A stretch of DNA of 64,000 nt from Bacillota bacterium (GCA_023455425.1 JAEYCM010000001.1:62001-126000); one strand, 5' to 3'; positions 1-7,381 are shown, numbered from the stretch's first letter. The notes: generated by a model from the letters alone, not told the origin. Translations and numbers: made by a program.

Positions 1-1196
1 AAAATGCCCGCATCCGCGAGCTTGGTCATGTTGCCGTTGATCAGGTACAGGTCGCCGCCCAGCTCCGCCGGGATATGGTTCATATCCTCCAGTTCCCGTA
101 TGTCGTTGGCGGAAAGCCAGCCGTTCTGCCGCCCGGTGGCATAGCCGGTCATGCGGCTCTGGTAATCCCCGCGCAGGAGGCCGTCCACATTGAACTTGGC
201 GAAATACGCCCGCTTTTCGGACGGGAGCAGCAGCGCCTTCTGGATCGCCTGCTCCCAGCGCACTACCCACGGATCGAGCGTGTACTTCACGAACTCCAAA
301 CTCTGCTGCTCGATGTTGGAGAAGCTGCTCTTTTCGAGGTCGCCGACCATGTGGGGCGGCACGCGGAAGATGCGCGCGATCTCGTTGATCTGGAACTTGC
401 GCGTCTGCAAAAACTGCGCCTGCTCGGGCGGGATGCCGATGGCGTTGAACTTCATGCCCTCCTCGAGCACGGCGATCCGGTGTGCGTTGCCGCTTCCCTG
501 ATACACGGCGTTCCAGCTTTCGCGCACGCGCTTGGGGTCTTTGACCACGCCGGGGTGCTCCAGCACGCCGCCGGGGTTTGCGCCGTTGGCGAAGAACTTC
601 GCGCCGTATTCCTCGGTGGCGATCGCCATGCCGATAGCGTTCTTAGCCATGGCGATGGGCGAATACCCAATCAGGCCGTCAAACCCAAGGCCAGGGATAT
701 GCAGCACATCCTGCGGGCGCAGGATCACAGGGCCGGTGTCCGGCCGGTATTCGTAAAAAAGCTGCCCGGCGGGCGTCCTGTCCACAATCATTTTGCTCGG
801 CAGCAGCGGATACAGGGCGAGCACCCGGCCCGCGCCGTCCCGTACGATCTGCGCATATGCATTGCCCCACAGCAAAAGGTGGCTCATGAGAGTTTCGCGG
901 AACGCAAACGAGGTCATTTCGGGGTTAGGCTCGGTGTGCAGCAGGTAATGCAGCGAATGCCCGACCGCTCTTTCCTTACCGCCATCGCCCCTGTGCCGGT
1001 AAAGGTGCAGCGGCAGGCACGCCACCGCCTCGGCCAGGATGCGCACGCAGGCGTACACCGCCGTGGTCTGCATGGCCGTGCGCTCGTTGACCGCTTTGCC
1101 GGAAGTCGTGCCGCCAAAGAAAAAGCCGGGATCGCTTCCCGGCAGCCGGTTTTGAGGTTTATCCCGCGAACGAAAAAATTTTGAGAGTGGGTTCAA
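1..1196 (-). CDS. Phage portal protein, HK97 family (3' end outside window)
   Basis: The portal forms the dodecameric ring at one vertex of the phage head through which DNA is pumped. About 398 codons are visible and the frame stays open to the left edge, so the C-terminus is missing. Recognisable HK97-portal features are the N-terminal TTAVYACVRILAEAVA segment, the LLLWGNAYA segment, the FFANGANPGG segment near the middle and the IARIFRVPPHMVG segment. The start is probably TTG at 1196, preceded by GGAGG at about 7 nt; no ATG with a good ribosome site lies nearby. It is the gene after the large terminase in transcription order, with one cargo gene and its terminator in between. The family assignment is from conserved sequence patterns; I see nothing broken in the visible part. 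Confidence 0.93.
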   Translation of the reverse strand, partial: MNPLSKFFRSRDKPQNRLPGSDPGFFFGGTTSGKAVNERTAMQTTAVYACVRILAEAVACLPLHLYRHRGDGGKERAVGHSLHYLLHTEPNPEMTSFAFRETLMSHLLLWGNAYAQIVRDGAGRVLALYPLLPSKMIVDRTPAGQLFYEYRPDTGPVILRPQDVLHIPGLGFDGLIGYSPIAMAKNAIGMAIATEEYGAKFFANGANPGGVLEHPGVVKDPKRVRESWNAVYQGSGNAHRIAVLEEGMKFNAIGIPPEQAQFLQTRKFQINEIARIFRVPPHMVGDLEKSSFSNIEQQSLEFVKYTLDPWVVRWEQAIQKALLLPSEKRAYFAKFNVDGLLRGDYQSRMTGYATGRQNGWLSANDIRELEDMNHIPAELGGDLYLINGNMTKLADAGI

Positions 1197-1221
1197 AGGC
1201 TTGTCCTCCAAAAAAGGGCAT

Positions 1222-1250
1222 AAAAAAAGCACCCTTCTTGAGGATGCTTT
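1222..1250 (-). terminator. Rho-independent terminator after the zincin cargo gene
   Basis: On the minus strand the stem AAAGCA/TGCTTT, extended by CCT/AGG around one mismatch, is followed by a run of T. It lies directly after the 1272-2036 gene and just before the portal ribosome site, so it would isolate the cargo gene from the portal gene. Confidence 0.75.
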
Positions 1251-1271
1251 ATTTTGCAATTTGCGACTTTT

Positions 1272-2036
1272 CTATGCCATACAATCCCATAAATAATCCA
1301 ACTTGAACTTAAGAGACAAAAAATCTATATCAGAAACCGTTGGATACTCGTCTAATCCACGAAGAACCGCTAAAAGTAATTCAGGCAAACCGTTAATATC
1401 AATTTCAAAATCTGACTCCCATACGGAGAACATTGCTAAAAGCACCGCTATGCTTTTGATGTTTTCTGTTGAGGCTATAGCCGTTTTAAATAACGTCCGT
1501 AGTTCTGTCAGCCGAACCGGCATTTCTTTTTCGATTAGGTGCTGCTTTATTTCCGAATATGACATCTGCATAATAATTGGCATTATCGTTCCCGTAAATG
1601 TGCGATGCCCCATTTTTCGAGCCGTGTATTCATCCCATATCTGAAATATGCCCCCATATTTATGATCGCCAACCGCCTCAAAACAACCATCACAATACAA
1701 TTTGCTAAATGAGGTGTTATTTATAGCATGCTGGGTTTCGTGTACGGCCGTCGAAATATATGAAAACCCATCTGCTAGTTGGTGTGTGGAAATTAAGATG
1801 TATTGTATGGAACCCATATCCTTAGGCAGTAGATAAGTTCCATTAGAGCTATCATGTTTCTTTATTTCAGAGAGCGAGCGCCCTTGTAGAAAATCCTTAA
1901 AAGCTAAGTTCTCGCATAGTGCTACAGAATCATCATGCAAATGATCCGAAAAGTGAATACTAATCTTAATATCAGGATGTTCTTGTAACATCGGGGTTAA
2001 GATAGCTTTAATGATCTCCGTTTCTTTTTCAAGCAT
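1272..2036 (-). CDS. Predicted zinc metallopeptidase-like cargo protein (HExxH)
   Basis: I do not recognise the family by name. The 254-residue protein has a clear HExxH motif (H99-E100-T-Q-H103) in a helix-like setting, and an Asp-Glu-Tyr-x-Ala-Arg segment about 33 residues later whose Glu136 could be the third zinc ligand, as in gluzincins. No signal peptide or membrane segment is visible, so it is probably cytoplasmic. The ATG at 2036 is chosen because GGTGG lies at good distance; an in-frame ATG at 2051 sits inside the promoter palindrome. The gene is visibly richer in A and T than the phage genes on either side, has its own promoter and terminator, and separates the large terminase from the portal gene, where structural genes are normally adjacent. 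This is typical of a phage moron or cargo gene. A role in host takeover, toxin or defence function is inference only. Confidence 0.6.
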   Translation of the reverse strand: MLEKETEIIKAILTPMLQEHPDIKISIHFSDHLHDDSVALCENLAFKDFLQGRSLSEIKKHDSSNGTYLLPKDMGSIQYILISTHQLADGFSYISTAVHETQHAINNTSFSKLYCDGCFEAVGDHKYGGIFQIWDEYTARKMGHRTFTGTIMPIIMQMSYSEIKQHLIEKEMPVRLTELRTLFKTAIASTENIKSIAVLLAMFSVWESDFEIDINGLPELLLAVLRGLDEYPTVSDIDFLSLKFKLDYLWDCMA

Positions 2037-2049
2037 TGTAGCACCACCC

Positions 2050-2085
2050 ATTTAGTTATATGCAAAGTATACCATGTAACTAAAT
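2050..2085 (-). promoter_or_regulatory. Extended -10 promoter inside a 9-bp inverted repeat
   Basis: ATTTAGTTA (2050-2058) and its exact inverse (2077-2085) flank a minus-strand TATACT (2066-2071) preceded by TG at the extended -10 position; the -35 is weak. The repeat brackets the -10 and likely start point of the zincin gene, which suggests a repressor operator. Confidence 0.6.
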
Positions 2086-2090
2086 AGGGT

Positions 2091-3701
2091 TCACAGAATC
2101 AGAAGGCCCCTTTCGTCGTAGATGGAAGCGCCCCGATCGCCGCCGCCACACCGTAATGCGCGGTCAAGCGCCATGATCGTAGCAACCGCGCCATCGATCT
2201 TCTCGGTGCTTTTTTCCTTGTCCGGCTTAATGTTCCCGGCCGGATCGGTCTTTACGAAGATATTGTCCACCATCCAGCGCAGCACCGGGTGCCCGCCATG
2301 GGCGAGCTTTTCTTCGAGAGTCAGTTTCATAAGCTCCTTGGTGGGCGGGGACATGTCCTTAAAGCCCTGCCCAAAGGGCACGACTATAAAGCCCAGCCCT
2401 TCAAGGTTCTGTACCATCTGCACAGCGCCCCAGCGGTCGAACGCGATCTCCCGGATGTCGTATTTCGTACCAAGCTCCTCGATAAAGCTCTCGATAAAGC
2501 CGTAATGCACTACGTTGCCCTCGGTGGTTTTGAGGAAGCCCTGCTTTTCCCACACATCATATGGAACGTGGTCGCGCCGCACACGCAGGTCGACATTCTC
2601 CTCCGGCAGCCAGAAGAACGGCAGGATGATGTATTTGTCATCCTCGTCCTCCGGTGGAAATATGAGCACAAATGCCGTGATGTCCGTCGTGGAGGAAAGG
2701 TCGAGGCCGCCGTAGCAGGGCCGCCCGCGCAGGCTCTCGGGATCGACCGCGAACGCGCATTTCTCCCAGCGCTCCATGGGCATCCAACGCACGGATTGCT
2801 TTACCCATTGGTTGAGCCGAAGCTGCCGGAACAGGTTTTCCTCGGCGGGATTCTGGCGGGCGTTCTCGCAGGCCACCCGCAGCTTCTCAATATCCACCGT
2901 GATATCCAGCGACGGATTGGCCTTGCGCCATACCTTTTCGCTCGTCCAATCGTCGTTGTCCGCCGCGCCGTATATAATAGGATAAAATGTCTGGTCGATC
3001 TTGCGCCCCTGCAAAACATCCTCGGCCTTTTGGTGTACCTCCCAGCAGATCGAATGCCTGTCGGTGCCCGCCGTAGTAATTAGAAAAAATAACGGCTGCT
3101 TACGCGCGTCGCCCGAACCGTGCAGCATAACGTCGTAGAGGTTTCTGCCGGGCTGCGCGTGCAGCTCGTCGAACACCACGCCGTGGACGTTCAGGCCGTG
3201 CTTGGTGTACGCCTCGGCGGAAAGCACCTGATAAAAGCTCCCGAGCGGCTTGTACACCAGACGCTTTTGAGAAAGGAGCGGCTTAATGCGGCTTTTGAGG
3301 GCCGGGCACTGTTCCACCATTTCCACCGCCACGTCGAACACGATGGACGCCTGCTGGCGATCGGACGCGCAGCCGTACACCTCGCCGCCGTGCTCATAGT
3401 CCCCACAGGTTAAAAGCAGCGCGACCGCAGCCGCAAGCTCGGATTTGCCTTGCTTTTTAGGGATTTCCACATATGCGGTATTGAACTGCCGGTAGCCGTT
3501 GGGCTTGAGCACGCCGAACACGTCCCGGATGATCTGCTCCTGCCAGTCGATCAGGTCGAACGGCTGGCCGTGCCACTCGCCCTTGGTGTGCTTGAGGCAA
3601 TTTATAAAGGAAACGGCGATGTTCGCCGCGTTTTCGTCATACTCGGAACCGGCCGCCATGAACGGCGTCGGCTTGTATTTCTTGAGCGTCCGCAGCCCCA
3701 T
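2091..3701 (-). CDS. terL: Phage terminase large subunit
   Basis: This is the packaging motor ATPase and nuclease that cuts concatemeric phage DNA and drives it through the portal. The protein is 536 residues, normal for the family. The N-terminal half carries the ATPase, with the atypical Walker A-like segment IPKKQGKSEL typical of Terminase_1 and a Walker B-like VVFDELHAQ. The C-terminal half holds the RNase H-like nuclease, with acidic residues in GGLDLSSTTD and IAFDRWGA and a final aspartate in KIDGAVATIMA. The start ATG follows AAAGGAGG closely. It is separated from the small terminase by about 10 kb, whereas these genes are usually neighbours. A terminator lies just upstream, so it is probably transcribed from a promoter close to its start or by read-through. 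Confidence 0.95.
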   Translation of the reverse strand: MGLRTLKKYKPTPFMAAGSEYDENAANIAVSFINCLKHTKGEWHGQPFDLIDWQEQIIRDVFGVLKPNGYRQFNTAYVEIPKKQGKSELAAAVALLLTCGDYEHGGEVYGCASDRQQASIVFDVAVEMVEQCPALKSRIKPLLSQKRLVYKPLGSFYQVLSAEAYTKHGLNVHGVVFDELHAQPGRNLYDVMLHGSGDARKQPLFFLITTAGTDRHSICWEVHQKAEDVLQGRKIDQTFYPIIYGAADNDDWTSEKVWRKANPSLDITVDIEKLRVACENARQNPAEENLFRQLRLNQWVKQSVRWMPMERWEKCAFAVDPESLRGRPCYGGLDLSSTTDITAFVLIFPPEDEDDKYIILPFFWLPEENVDLRVRRDHVPYDVWEKQGFLKTTEGNVVHYGFIESFIEELGTKYDIREIAFDRWGAVQMVQNLEGLGFIVVPFGQGFKDMSPPTKELMKLTLEEKLAHGGHPVLRWMVDNIFVKTDPAGNIKPDKEKSTEKIDGAVATIMALDRALRCGGGDRGASIYDERGLLIL

Positions 3702-3728
3702 CGCCTCCTTTCATAAAAATGCGAACAA

Positions 3729-3756
3729 CAAAAAAGGAGCCTCTTTCGATGCTCCC
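3729..3756 (-). terminator. Rho-independent terminator upstream of terL
   Basis: On the minus strand GGGAGC and GCTCC form a stem around GAAAGAG, followed by six T. The same GGAGCCTCTTTC core is present in the terminator at 4537-4566 and in part at 5603-5632. Confidence 0.75.
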
Positions 3757-3784
3757 TGTGTGGCAGTTTGGGTGAACGCTATGG

Positions 3785-3991
3785 CTATTTGATCCCTACG
3801 AACTCGCCAAGCTCGTCGAGTAGATTGTTTATATGCTCGGCGCTGCCGACGTTGCTCCAATCGACGTTGTCGCAATCGGCACAGTTTTCGATCAGGCGTC
3901 CCGTGATCTTTTCCAGCTTCACATATACCTCGACCATGTTCCGCAGATATGCCTCGCAGGCCGTTTCGCCTTTTTTGTTGGTGCTTGCCAT
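3785..3991 (-). CDS. Small phage protein of unknown function (68 aa)
   Basis: I do not recognise it. The ATG at 3991 is preceded by AGGAGG at 8 nt; longer in-frame starts upstream would cross the promoter element. The product begins MASTNKKGETACEAYL and is acidic and probably all-helical, with two cysteines in ENCADC. It is the only gene between a repeated promoter-like element (4036-4064) and a terminator (3729-3756), so it may be expressed as a single-gene unit just upstream of terL. Confidence 0.6.
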   Translation of the reverse strand: MASTNKKGETACEAYLRNMVEVYVKLEKITGRLIENCADCDNVDWSNVGSAEHINNLLDELGEFVGIK

Positions 3992-4035
3992 CCCCGTTGC
4001 CCTCCTAAAAGTATGTCTTCTCTTTGGTAGGTCAC

Positions 4036-4064
4036 ATGTTAGCTCTGTGTCGTGGGGATAGCAA
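4036..4064 (-). promoter_or_regulatory. Repeated promoter-like element, copy 1
   Basis: On the minus strand TTGCTA, 17 bp, then TAACAT, with the start codon of the 68-residue protein 45 bp downstream. The block from the -10 to the CAGAGC before it is identical to copy 2 at 4461-4489, and the -35 side is shared with copies at 7382-7413 and 8981-9012. Confidence 0.6.
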
Positions 4065-4068
4065 GTCA

Positions 4069-4101
4069 ATTGTACATGACAGTTGTGTCCAATATAGCGA
4101 G
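4069..4101. repeat. 33-bp perfect direct repeat, copy A
   Basis: Identical over 33 bp to 5539-5571 and in the same orientation. The two copies enclose the 101-residue gene, a promoter element, a terminator and the membrane protein plus lipoprotein cargo pair. Copy A sits immediately upstream of the first promoter element. Confidence 0.85.
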
Positions 4102-4110
4102 CACGGCTGT

Positions 4111-4416
4111 CTATTCAAGCGTTACCGCGAACTTGAACCCACACCGATGCAGGCTGTCCAGCAAATCCCGCACGAGCCGCTGGCCATCCTGTTCATAGCC
4201 GTTTTTATCCAGCCAAGTACCCGCGTCCTTGTGAAATGAGCTGAACTGCCTGTTCTTCTTGGAAAAGGCAAGCGTGTCGCCCACTTTCAGCTTATGATAT
4301 TCGCCCGCCTCAGTAACGTAGACGATCATCCGCGTGCCCCTTGGTGCTTTTCCCATTTCGTACTCGACCTCGGCAAAGGTGTGCGCGTATACCCTCGTGC
4401 AATCGATCTGTTTCAT
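4111..4416 (-). CDS. Phage protein of unknown function (101 aa)
   Basis: No family recognised. The product is soluble, with a beta-rich N-terminal half (segments RMIVYVTEAG and KVGDTLAFS look like strands of a small barrel) and a C-terminal part ending in RLVRDLLDSLHRCGFKFAV, probably helix then strand. The ATG at 4416 follows ATAGGAGG at good spacing. It has its own promoter-like element 45 bp upstream and ends ten bases from the 33-bp repeat. Function is unknown. Confidence 0.6.
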   Translation of the reverse strand: MKQIDCTRVYAHTFAEVEYEMGKAPRGTRMIVYVTEAGEYHKLKVGDTLAFSKKNRQFSSFHKDAGTWLDKNGYEQDGQRLVRDLLDSLHRCGFKFAVTLE

Positions 4417-4460
4417 ATCTGCGCCTCCTATAGCCTGTGTTCTCCTGATCGTCAGGTCAC

Positions 4461-4489
4461 ATGTTAGCTCTGTATCCGCGCAATAGCAA
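4461..4489 (-). promoter_or_regulatory. Repeated promoter-like element, copy 2
   Basis: On the minus strand TTGCTA, 17 bp, TAACAT; the start codon of the 101-residue protein lies 45 bp downstream. The downstream half matches copy 1 almost perfectly. Confidence 0.6.
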
Positions 4490-4536
4490 GGAAATTCTGT
4501 AAAAAAGGTTCAGGCCGATCGGCAGCGCACGGAACG

Positions 4537-4566
4537 AAAAAGGAGCCTCTTTCAAAGCTCCCTTTT
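4537..4566 (-). terminator. Rho-independent terminator after the membrane-protein cargo gene
   Basis: On the minus strand AAAAGGGAGC and GCTCCTTTTT pair around TTTGAAAGAG. It closes the 4602-5519 cargo pair and shares its core sequence with the terminator in front of terL. Confidence 0.75.
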
Positions 4567-4601
4567 GCATTATCTTTTCGCTGTAAATTGCTTTTCTATA
4601 G

Positions 4602-5108
4602 TTACATAGTAAGGAACAAGCGCATTAACCCGCCCAAGCCCATAATAACCATGCCCAAGACGAAGACGATAGGTATCAATTTTGAAGTTTTTTTGTTTAT
4701 CAGTGCAAAGATCGGTAAGATGATCCCTGCTAATCCTGTAAATAGCCATACGGTAAAGAATACAATTTCAGGAAGCTGTAGGAGCGCGAATCCATTCGTG
4801 AAGTATAGCAACAACATAATACCTTCCCAAGAGAGGACTGCAATGCCAACCTTCTTAATCACCCCTACAGAGCCTTTATCAAAGAGCAGGATACATGCTC
4901 CCGACAGCGCAGCCGCACAAAACAGCCAATATACAGGCTCAATGCCATGCATCAATAGAAAAGCCAGCAATCCGGTATACACATTTCCGTTTGAAAGCCC
5001 CGTTGTAACGATGGGAAACAACTTGGACAGGCAAAAAAGCAATAGTAGGCCAGCTATACCTGCCCCGGCTATACCAATTCCCCATTTTGACTTTTCTCTT
5101 ATCAACAT
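4602..5108 (-). CDS. Multi-span membrane protein, cargo gene (168 aa)
   Basis: No family recognised. Hydrophobic stretches indicate four to five membrane helices: residues about 9-27, 41-62, 73-90, 98-125 and 128-165, the last two perhaps paired. Charged residues (KKTSK) sit between the last helices. ATG at 5108 is favoured because GGGAG lies at the right distance; an ATG four codons upstream has no ribosome site. The gene is AT-rich compared with the phage genes around it and is followed by a terminator. It probably forms a two-gene unit with the lipoprotein upstream. Such membrane plus lipoprotein pairs in prophages are sometimes exclusion or lysogenic-conversion genes, but nothing here proves that. 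Confidence 0.6.
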   Translation of the reverse strand: MLIREKSKWGIGIAGAGIAGLLLLFCLSKLFPIVTTGLSNGNVYTGLLAFLLMHGIEPVYWLFCAAALSGACILLFDKGSVGVIKKVGIAVLSWEGIMLLLYFTNGFALLQLPEIVFFTVWLFTGLAGIILPIFALINKKTSKLIPIVFVLGMVIMGLGGLMRLFLTM

Positions 5109-5183
5109 ATCATCTCCCATTCGTTTTCAATCCGAAACTACCGCGCCATGCCACATAGGGAATTGTGTACCTTTTCGACGCTT

Positions 5184-5519
5184 TTAGGTATCATCCCTTT
5201 TGCTGCCTGTACAGGTTTTCTTTCTTCTGGACAACGCGAGGCCGCCGAAACCACTTACAATCGCCATGTAATAACCCAAATCATACAGGAACCCTTTATT
5301 ATAAACTTCATAAATGCCGATGTCTTTATTAAAAAGGGAGTATATAAGCGAGAACGGCGCTATCCATCCGTGCCAGATACCTACGAAGAACCCCGCTGGC
5401 TTGGTTTCCGAGTTTGCCCCATCACCCGGGACGCAACCGCTTAAAGTCAATAGCAATAAAACAATAATGGCACAGAACACCAGTATCTTTCCGCCCTTCA
5501 AAAACTCGCCCTCTTTCAC
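5184..5519 (-). CDS. Small lipoprotein with one or two membrane segments, cargo gene
   Basis: The product has a hydrophobic N-terminus ending in the lipobox LSGC (Cys29 from the GTG start), so it is predicted to be lipid-anchored on the outer face. A conserved-looking stretch GIWHGWIAPFSLIYSLF is followed by GFLYDLGYYMAIVSGFGGLAL and a basic tail RRKK, which looks like a second membrane helix. GTG at 5519 lies only about 13 bp below a consensus TATAAT (5532-5537), so the true start may be TTG at 5501, which has GAGGG at 7 nt. The same general pattern occurs in unnamed proteins of many Firmicutes, as far as I recall. It lies just upstream of the membrane protein gene and between the two 33-bp repeats. 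Confidence 0.6.
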   Translation of the reverse strand: MKEGEFLKGGKILVFCAIIVLLLLTLSGCVPGDGANSETKPAGFFVGIWHGWIAPFSLIYSLFNKDIGIYEVYNKGFLYDLGYYMAIVSGFGGLALSRRKKTCTGSKRDDT

Positions 5520-5538
5520 TTAATTTCCACCATTATAC

Positions 5539-5571
5539 ATTGTACATGACAGTTGTGTCCAATATAGCGAG
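5539..5571. repeat. 33-bp perfect direct repeat, copy B
   Basis: Exact copy of 4069-4101 in direct orientation, followed by a short tandem TATAGCGAG duplication. Here it lies directly upstream of the -10 element of the lipoprotein gene. Confidence 0.85.
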
Positions 5572-5602
5572 TATAGCGAGCCGTCGAGAACGTGCGGCAC
5601 GC

Positions 5603-5632
5603 AAAAGGAGCCTCCCGCGAGAGGCCCCTTTT
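5603..5632 (-). terminator. Rho-independent terminator closing the amidoligase operon
   Basis: On the minus strand AAAAGGGGCCTC and GAGGCTCCTTTT form a long stem with a CGCG loop, five bases after the stop codon of the DUF5049 gene. Confidence 0.8.
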
Positions 5633-5636
5633 CAGT

Positions 5637-5831
5637 TTATCGCTTGCCTGTCAATATAAATCCCGCGTATTCTCTCAGGTGCTCTTCGAGGAAAATGACG
5701 AGCTCGTAAAACCCCTGTTGGTTGGCTTCGGCCTGAACGCCGCGAACATCGAACATGTTGACCTTGCCGCTATCGCGGATGGCGAGCACCTGCTCGACCA
5801 GCGTATCTGAAATCAGGCGGTTCTGCTCCAT
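5637..5831 (-). CDS. DUF5049 family phage protein
   Basis: A 64-residue protein with the pattern typical of DUF5049: VLAIRDSGKVNMFDVRGVQ followed by GFYELVIFLEEH and a final FILTG. Its function is unknown. It begins three bases after the stop codon of the GGCT-like gene and is followed at once by a terminator, so it is the last gene of the amidoligase-GGCT operon. In the clostridial phages I know, DUF5049 genes sit near the terminase and methyltransferase genes, as here. The start ATG is unambiguous but its ribosome site is weak, in keeping with translational coupling to the upstream gene. Confidence 0.8.
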   Translation of the reverse strand: MEQNRLISDTLVEQVLAIRDSGKVNMFDVRGVQAEANQQGFYELVIFLEEHLREYAGFILTGKR

Positions 5832-5834
5832 GCG

Positions 5835-6302
5835 CTACACCTGCGCCTTTCTGGATTGCCTGACCGAGAACCGCGCCGCTTTTTCGAGCACGGTCGGATC
5901 GAAGCCCGCGTCCAGATATCCGTCCATGATGGTGTCGTAGTAGAACAGTCCCGGCCCGCCCAGCGGCCTGCCCGCGTTCATGATGTATACCATGGCCTCC
6001 ATCGGCTTGCCGCCCAAATGCACCGTGACCGTTTCCTTGCGGTACAGCCTCGGCCAGCCTTCGTACTGGTCGAGTGTCGCCTCGTCCCGAGGCGAAATCC
6101 GCCAGAGCAGTACCGGGACGCTGCCGCCCGCGTGCTTTTCCACCGTTGCCACCGCGCTGCTGTTATACCCCCGGAACAAAAGCCGGTAGCCGTCGAGCGT
6201 CGTGCCGCCCAGCACCTCCGCGTCGGGGCACCGGTACGCCATCTGCTGTAAATTGAGGTTGCTGCCATATGCCAGATATATTTTGCCTGCCTGCTTTTTC
6301 AT
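5835..6302 (-). CDS. Gamma-glutamylcyclotransferase-like (AIG2/GGCT fold) protein
   Basis: Proteins of this fold cleave gamma-glutamyl amide bonds by cyclising the glutamyl part to 5-oxoproline. The 155-residue product has the diagnostic glycine-loop motif YLAYGSNL (residues 9-16) and the QYEGWPRLYRKETV segment whose Glu81 matches the catalytic glutamate of the family. ATG at 6302 follows GGAGG at 8 nt. It sits downstream of an amidoligase and upstream of a DUF5049 gene, in one operon. Published comparative genomics of amidoligases describes such partnerships with GGCT-fold proteins, with the ligase making and the cyclotransferase removing an amino-acid amide. The real substrate, a peptide, protein tail or small molecule, is not known. 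A 132-bp gap with a very strong hairpin separates it from the amidoligase. Confidence 0.88.
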   Translation of the reverse strand: MKKQAGKIYLAYGSNLNLQQMAYRCPDAEVLGGTTLDGYRLLFRGYNSSAVATVEKHAGGSVPVLLWRISPRDEATLDQYEGWPRLYRKETVTVHLGGKPMEAMVYIMNAGRPLGGPGLFYYDTIMDGYLDAGFDPTVLEKAARFSVRQSRKAQV

Positions 6303-6372
6303 CGCGTTATCCTCCTTGCGCGTGTCGCCCGCTGTCGCGCCCTGTGGCGCGCAGCGCATAAACCCAATCAAT

Positions 6373-6421
6373 CATCGGCCCGTCCGGCCGCCGCCGCAGG
6401 GGGCGGCCGGACGGGCCGATG
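6373..6421. repeat. Perfect 20-bp GC-rich inverted repeat between amidoligase and GGCT genes
   Basis: Positions 6373-6392 and 6402-6421 are exact reverse complements, separated by 9 nt. The stem is nearly all G and C, far stronger than the terminators nearby, and no T run follows on either strand, so it is not a standard terminator. In the mRNA it would lie 70 nt upstream of the GGCT start codon. Confidence 0.9.
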
Positions 6422-6434
6422 GCCGCGTCCCTAT

Positions 6435-7337
6435 CTATGCCGCCGTGCGAAATCGCCATGCCGCCGATCCCGAAAGGTGCTTGCAAAGGTGCTCGCGGCA
6501 GTTTTTGAACTCGTCGCCAATCAGCCCGATGCGGTTGAGGTAGGTGCGCAGCGCAAATTTTTCGTTTTCGATCTGCGGCTTTTTGCTGCTGGCGCTCTTT
6601 TGTGTAAGCGCCTGCCGGTTGAGGGCGAGGGCGAGGACGATGTAGCTGCGTATCTTGCCCGCATGCAGCTCGCTGTTGAAGCCTCGCAGCTCGACCGTGC
6701 GGTGGCCGGAGAAAAAGCTGTGCAGGTTCAAAAAGTGGTACCGGCTCCTGTGATAGTGGAGGCTGCGGCTTCCGCTGTAGCCTGCGTACCAGATGTTTTC
6801 GATCTGGTTCAAGGTCGCGGGCTTGCCCCGGTTCATCCTTTCGACCAGCGCCGCGTCCATCCTCTTGCAATAGCCCATCCTATCTGGTGCTATTTGCAGG
6901 GCCTTGTAGAAAAGGTCGTTTTTGCTGGCGATGATGTTAATGAAGTTGCGGATGCTGCGCGCCGTGTGGTTTGCGCCGTCGAGGTGGATGTGGATGCCGC
7001 AGGAGGTGTTCGCAAATCCGCCCGCCTTGCGGAGCTTGCGGATCAGCTCCTGCAGGGTTTCGATGTCCGCGCGATAGGTGAGGATCGGGCTAACCAGCTC
7101 GACGCTGTATTTCTTATCGGCGGAAACCACCTGCCCGCGCTCCTTTCTCTCGGTGCGAAGGCTGCCGTCGCTCATAAATTTCCAAACCCGGCCATCGGGC
7201 GCGATGACCCTTTGTGTATCGTAGGAGTCCCGCAGGCTTTCGACCCTGCCGCCGAGGAAGTCCGCCGCGACCCGCGCCGCCTGCTCCCTTGTGATCCCCG
7301 TGAATTCGACCTCAATGCCAAATTTCGTTTCAAACAT
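6435..7337 (-). CDS. Amidoligase (glutamine synthetase-like fold, Amidoligase_2 family)
   Basis: This family uses ATP to join an amino group to a carboxylate and is predicted to make peptide-like amides. The 300-residue protein begins with FGIEVEF (6-12), matching the first acidic strand of the family. It then has a DGSL segment, CGIHIHLD (113-120) with its two histidines, and VELRGFNS (215-222) with Glu216 and Arg218, in the expected order. Start ATG 7337 follows AAAGGCGG; an earlier in-frame ATG would lie inside the promoter element. The last 40 residues (about 257-296) closely resemble the C-terminus of the 264-residue protein encoded at 8155-8949, so this tail is a separate module. It is the first gene of the operon that continues with GGCT and DUF5049. 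The substrate is unknown. Confidence 0.88.
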   Translation of the reverse strand: MFETKFGIEVEFTGITREQAARVAADFLGGRVESLRDSYDTQRVIAPDGRVWKFMSDGSLRTERKERGQVVSADKKYSVELVSPILTYRADIETLQELIRKLRKAGGFANTSCGIHIHLDGANHTARSIRNFINIIASKNDLFYKALQIAPDRMGYCKRMDAALVERMNRGKPATLNQIENIWYAGYSGSRSLHYHRSRYHFLNLHSFFSGHRTVELRGFNSELHAGKIRSYIVLALALNRQALTQKSASSKKPQIENEKFALRTYLNRIGLIGDEFKNCREHLCKHLSGSAAWRFRTAA

Positions 7338-7381
7338 TGTGCTTGTCCGCCTTTCAGGTGTGTGTATTGCTTTTCGCATGT

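Noticed and set aside
75..1184. A 369-codon + strand frame opposite the portal gene
   Set aside because: The minus strand gives an unbroken HK97 portal; the + strand product is arginine- and histidine-rich with no recognisable pattern.
4069..4101. The 33-bp repeat as a phage attachment site
   Set aside because: Both copies lie inside the phage module between phage genes, not at its edges.
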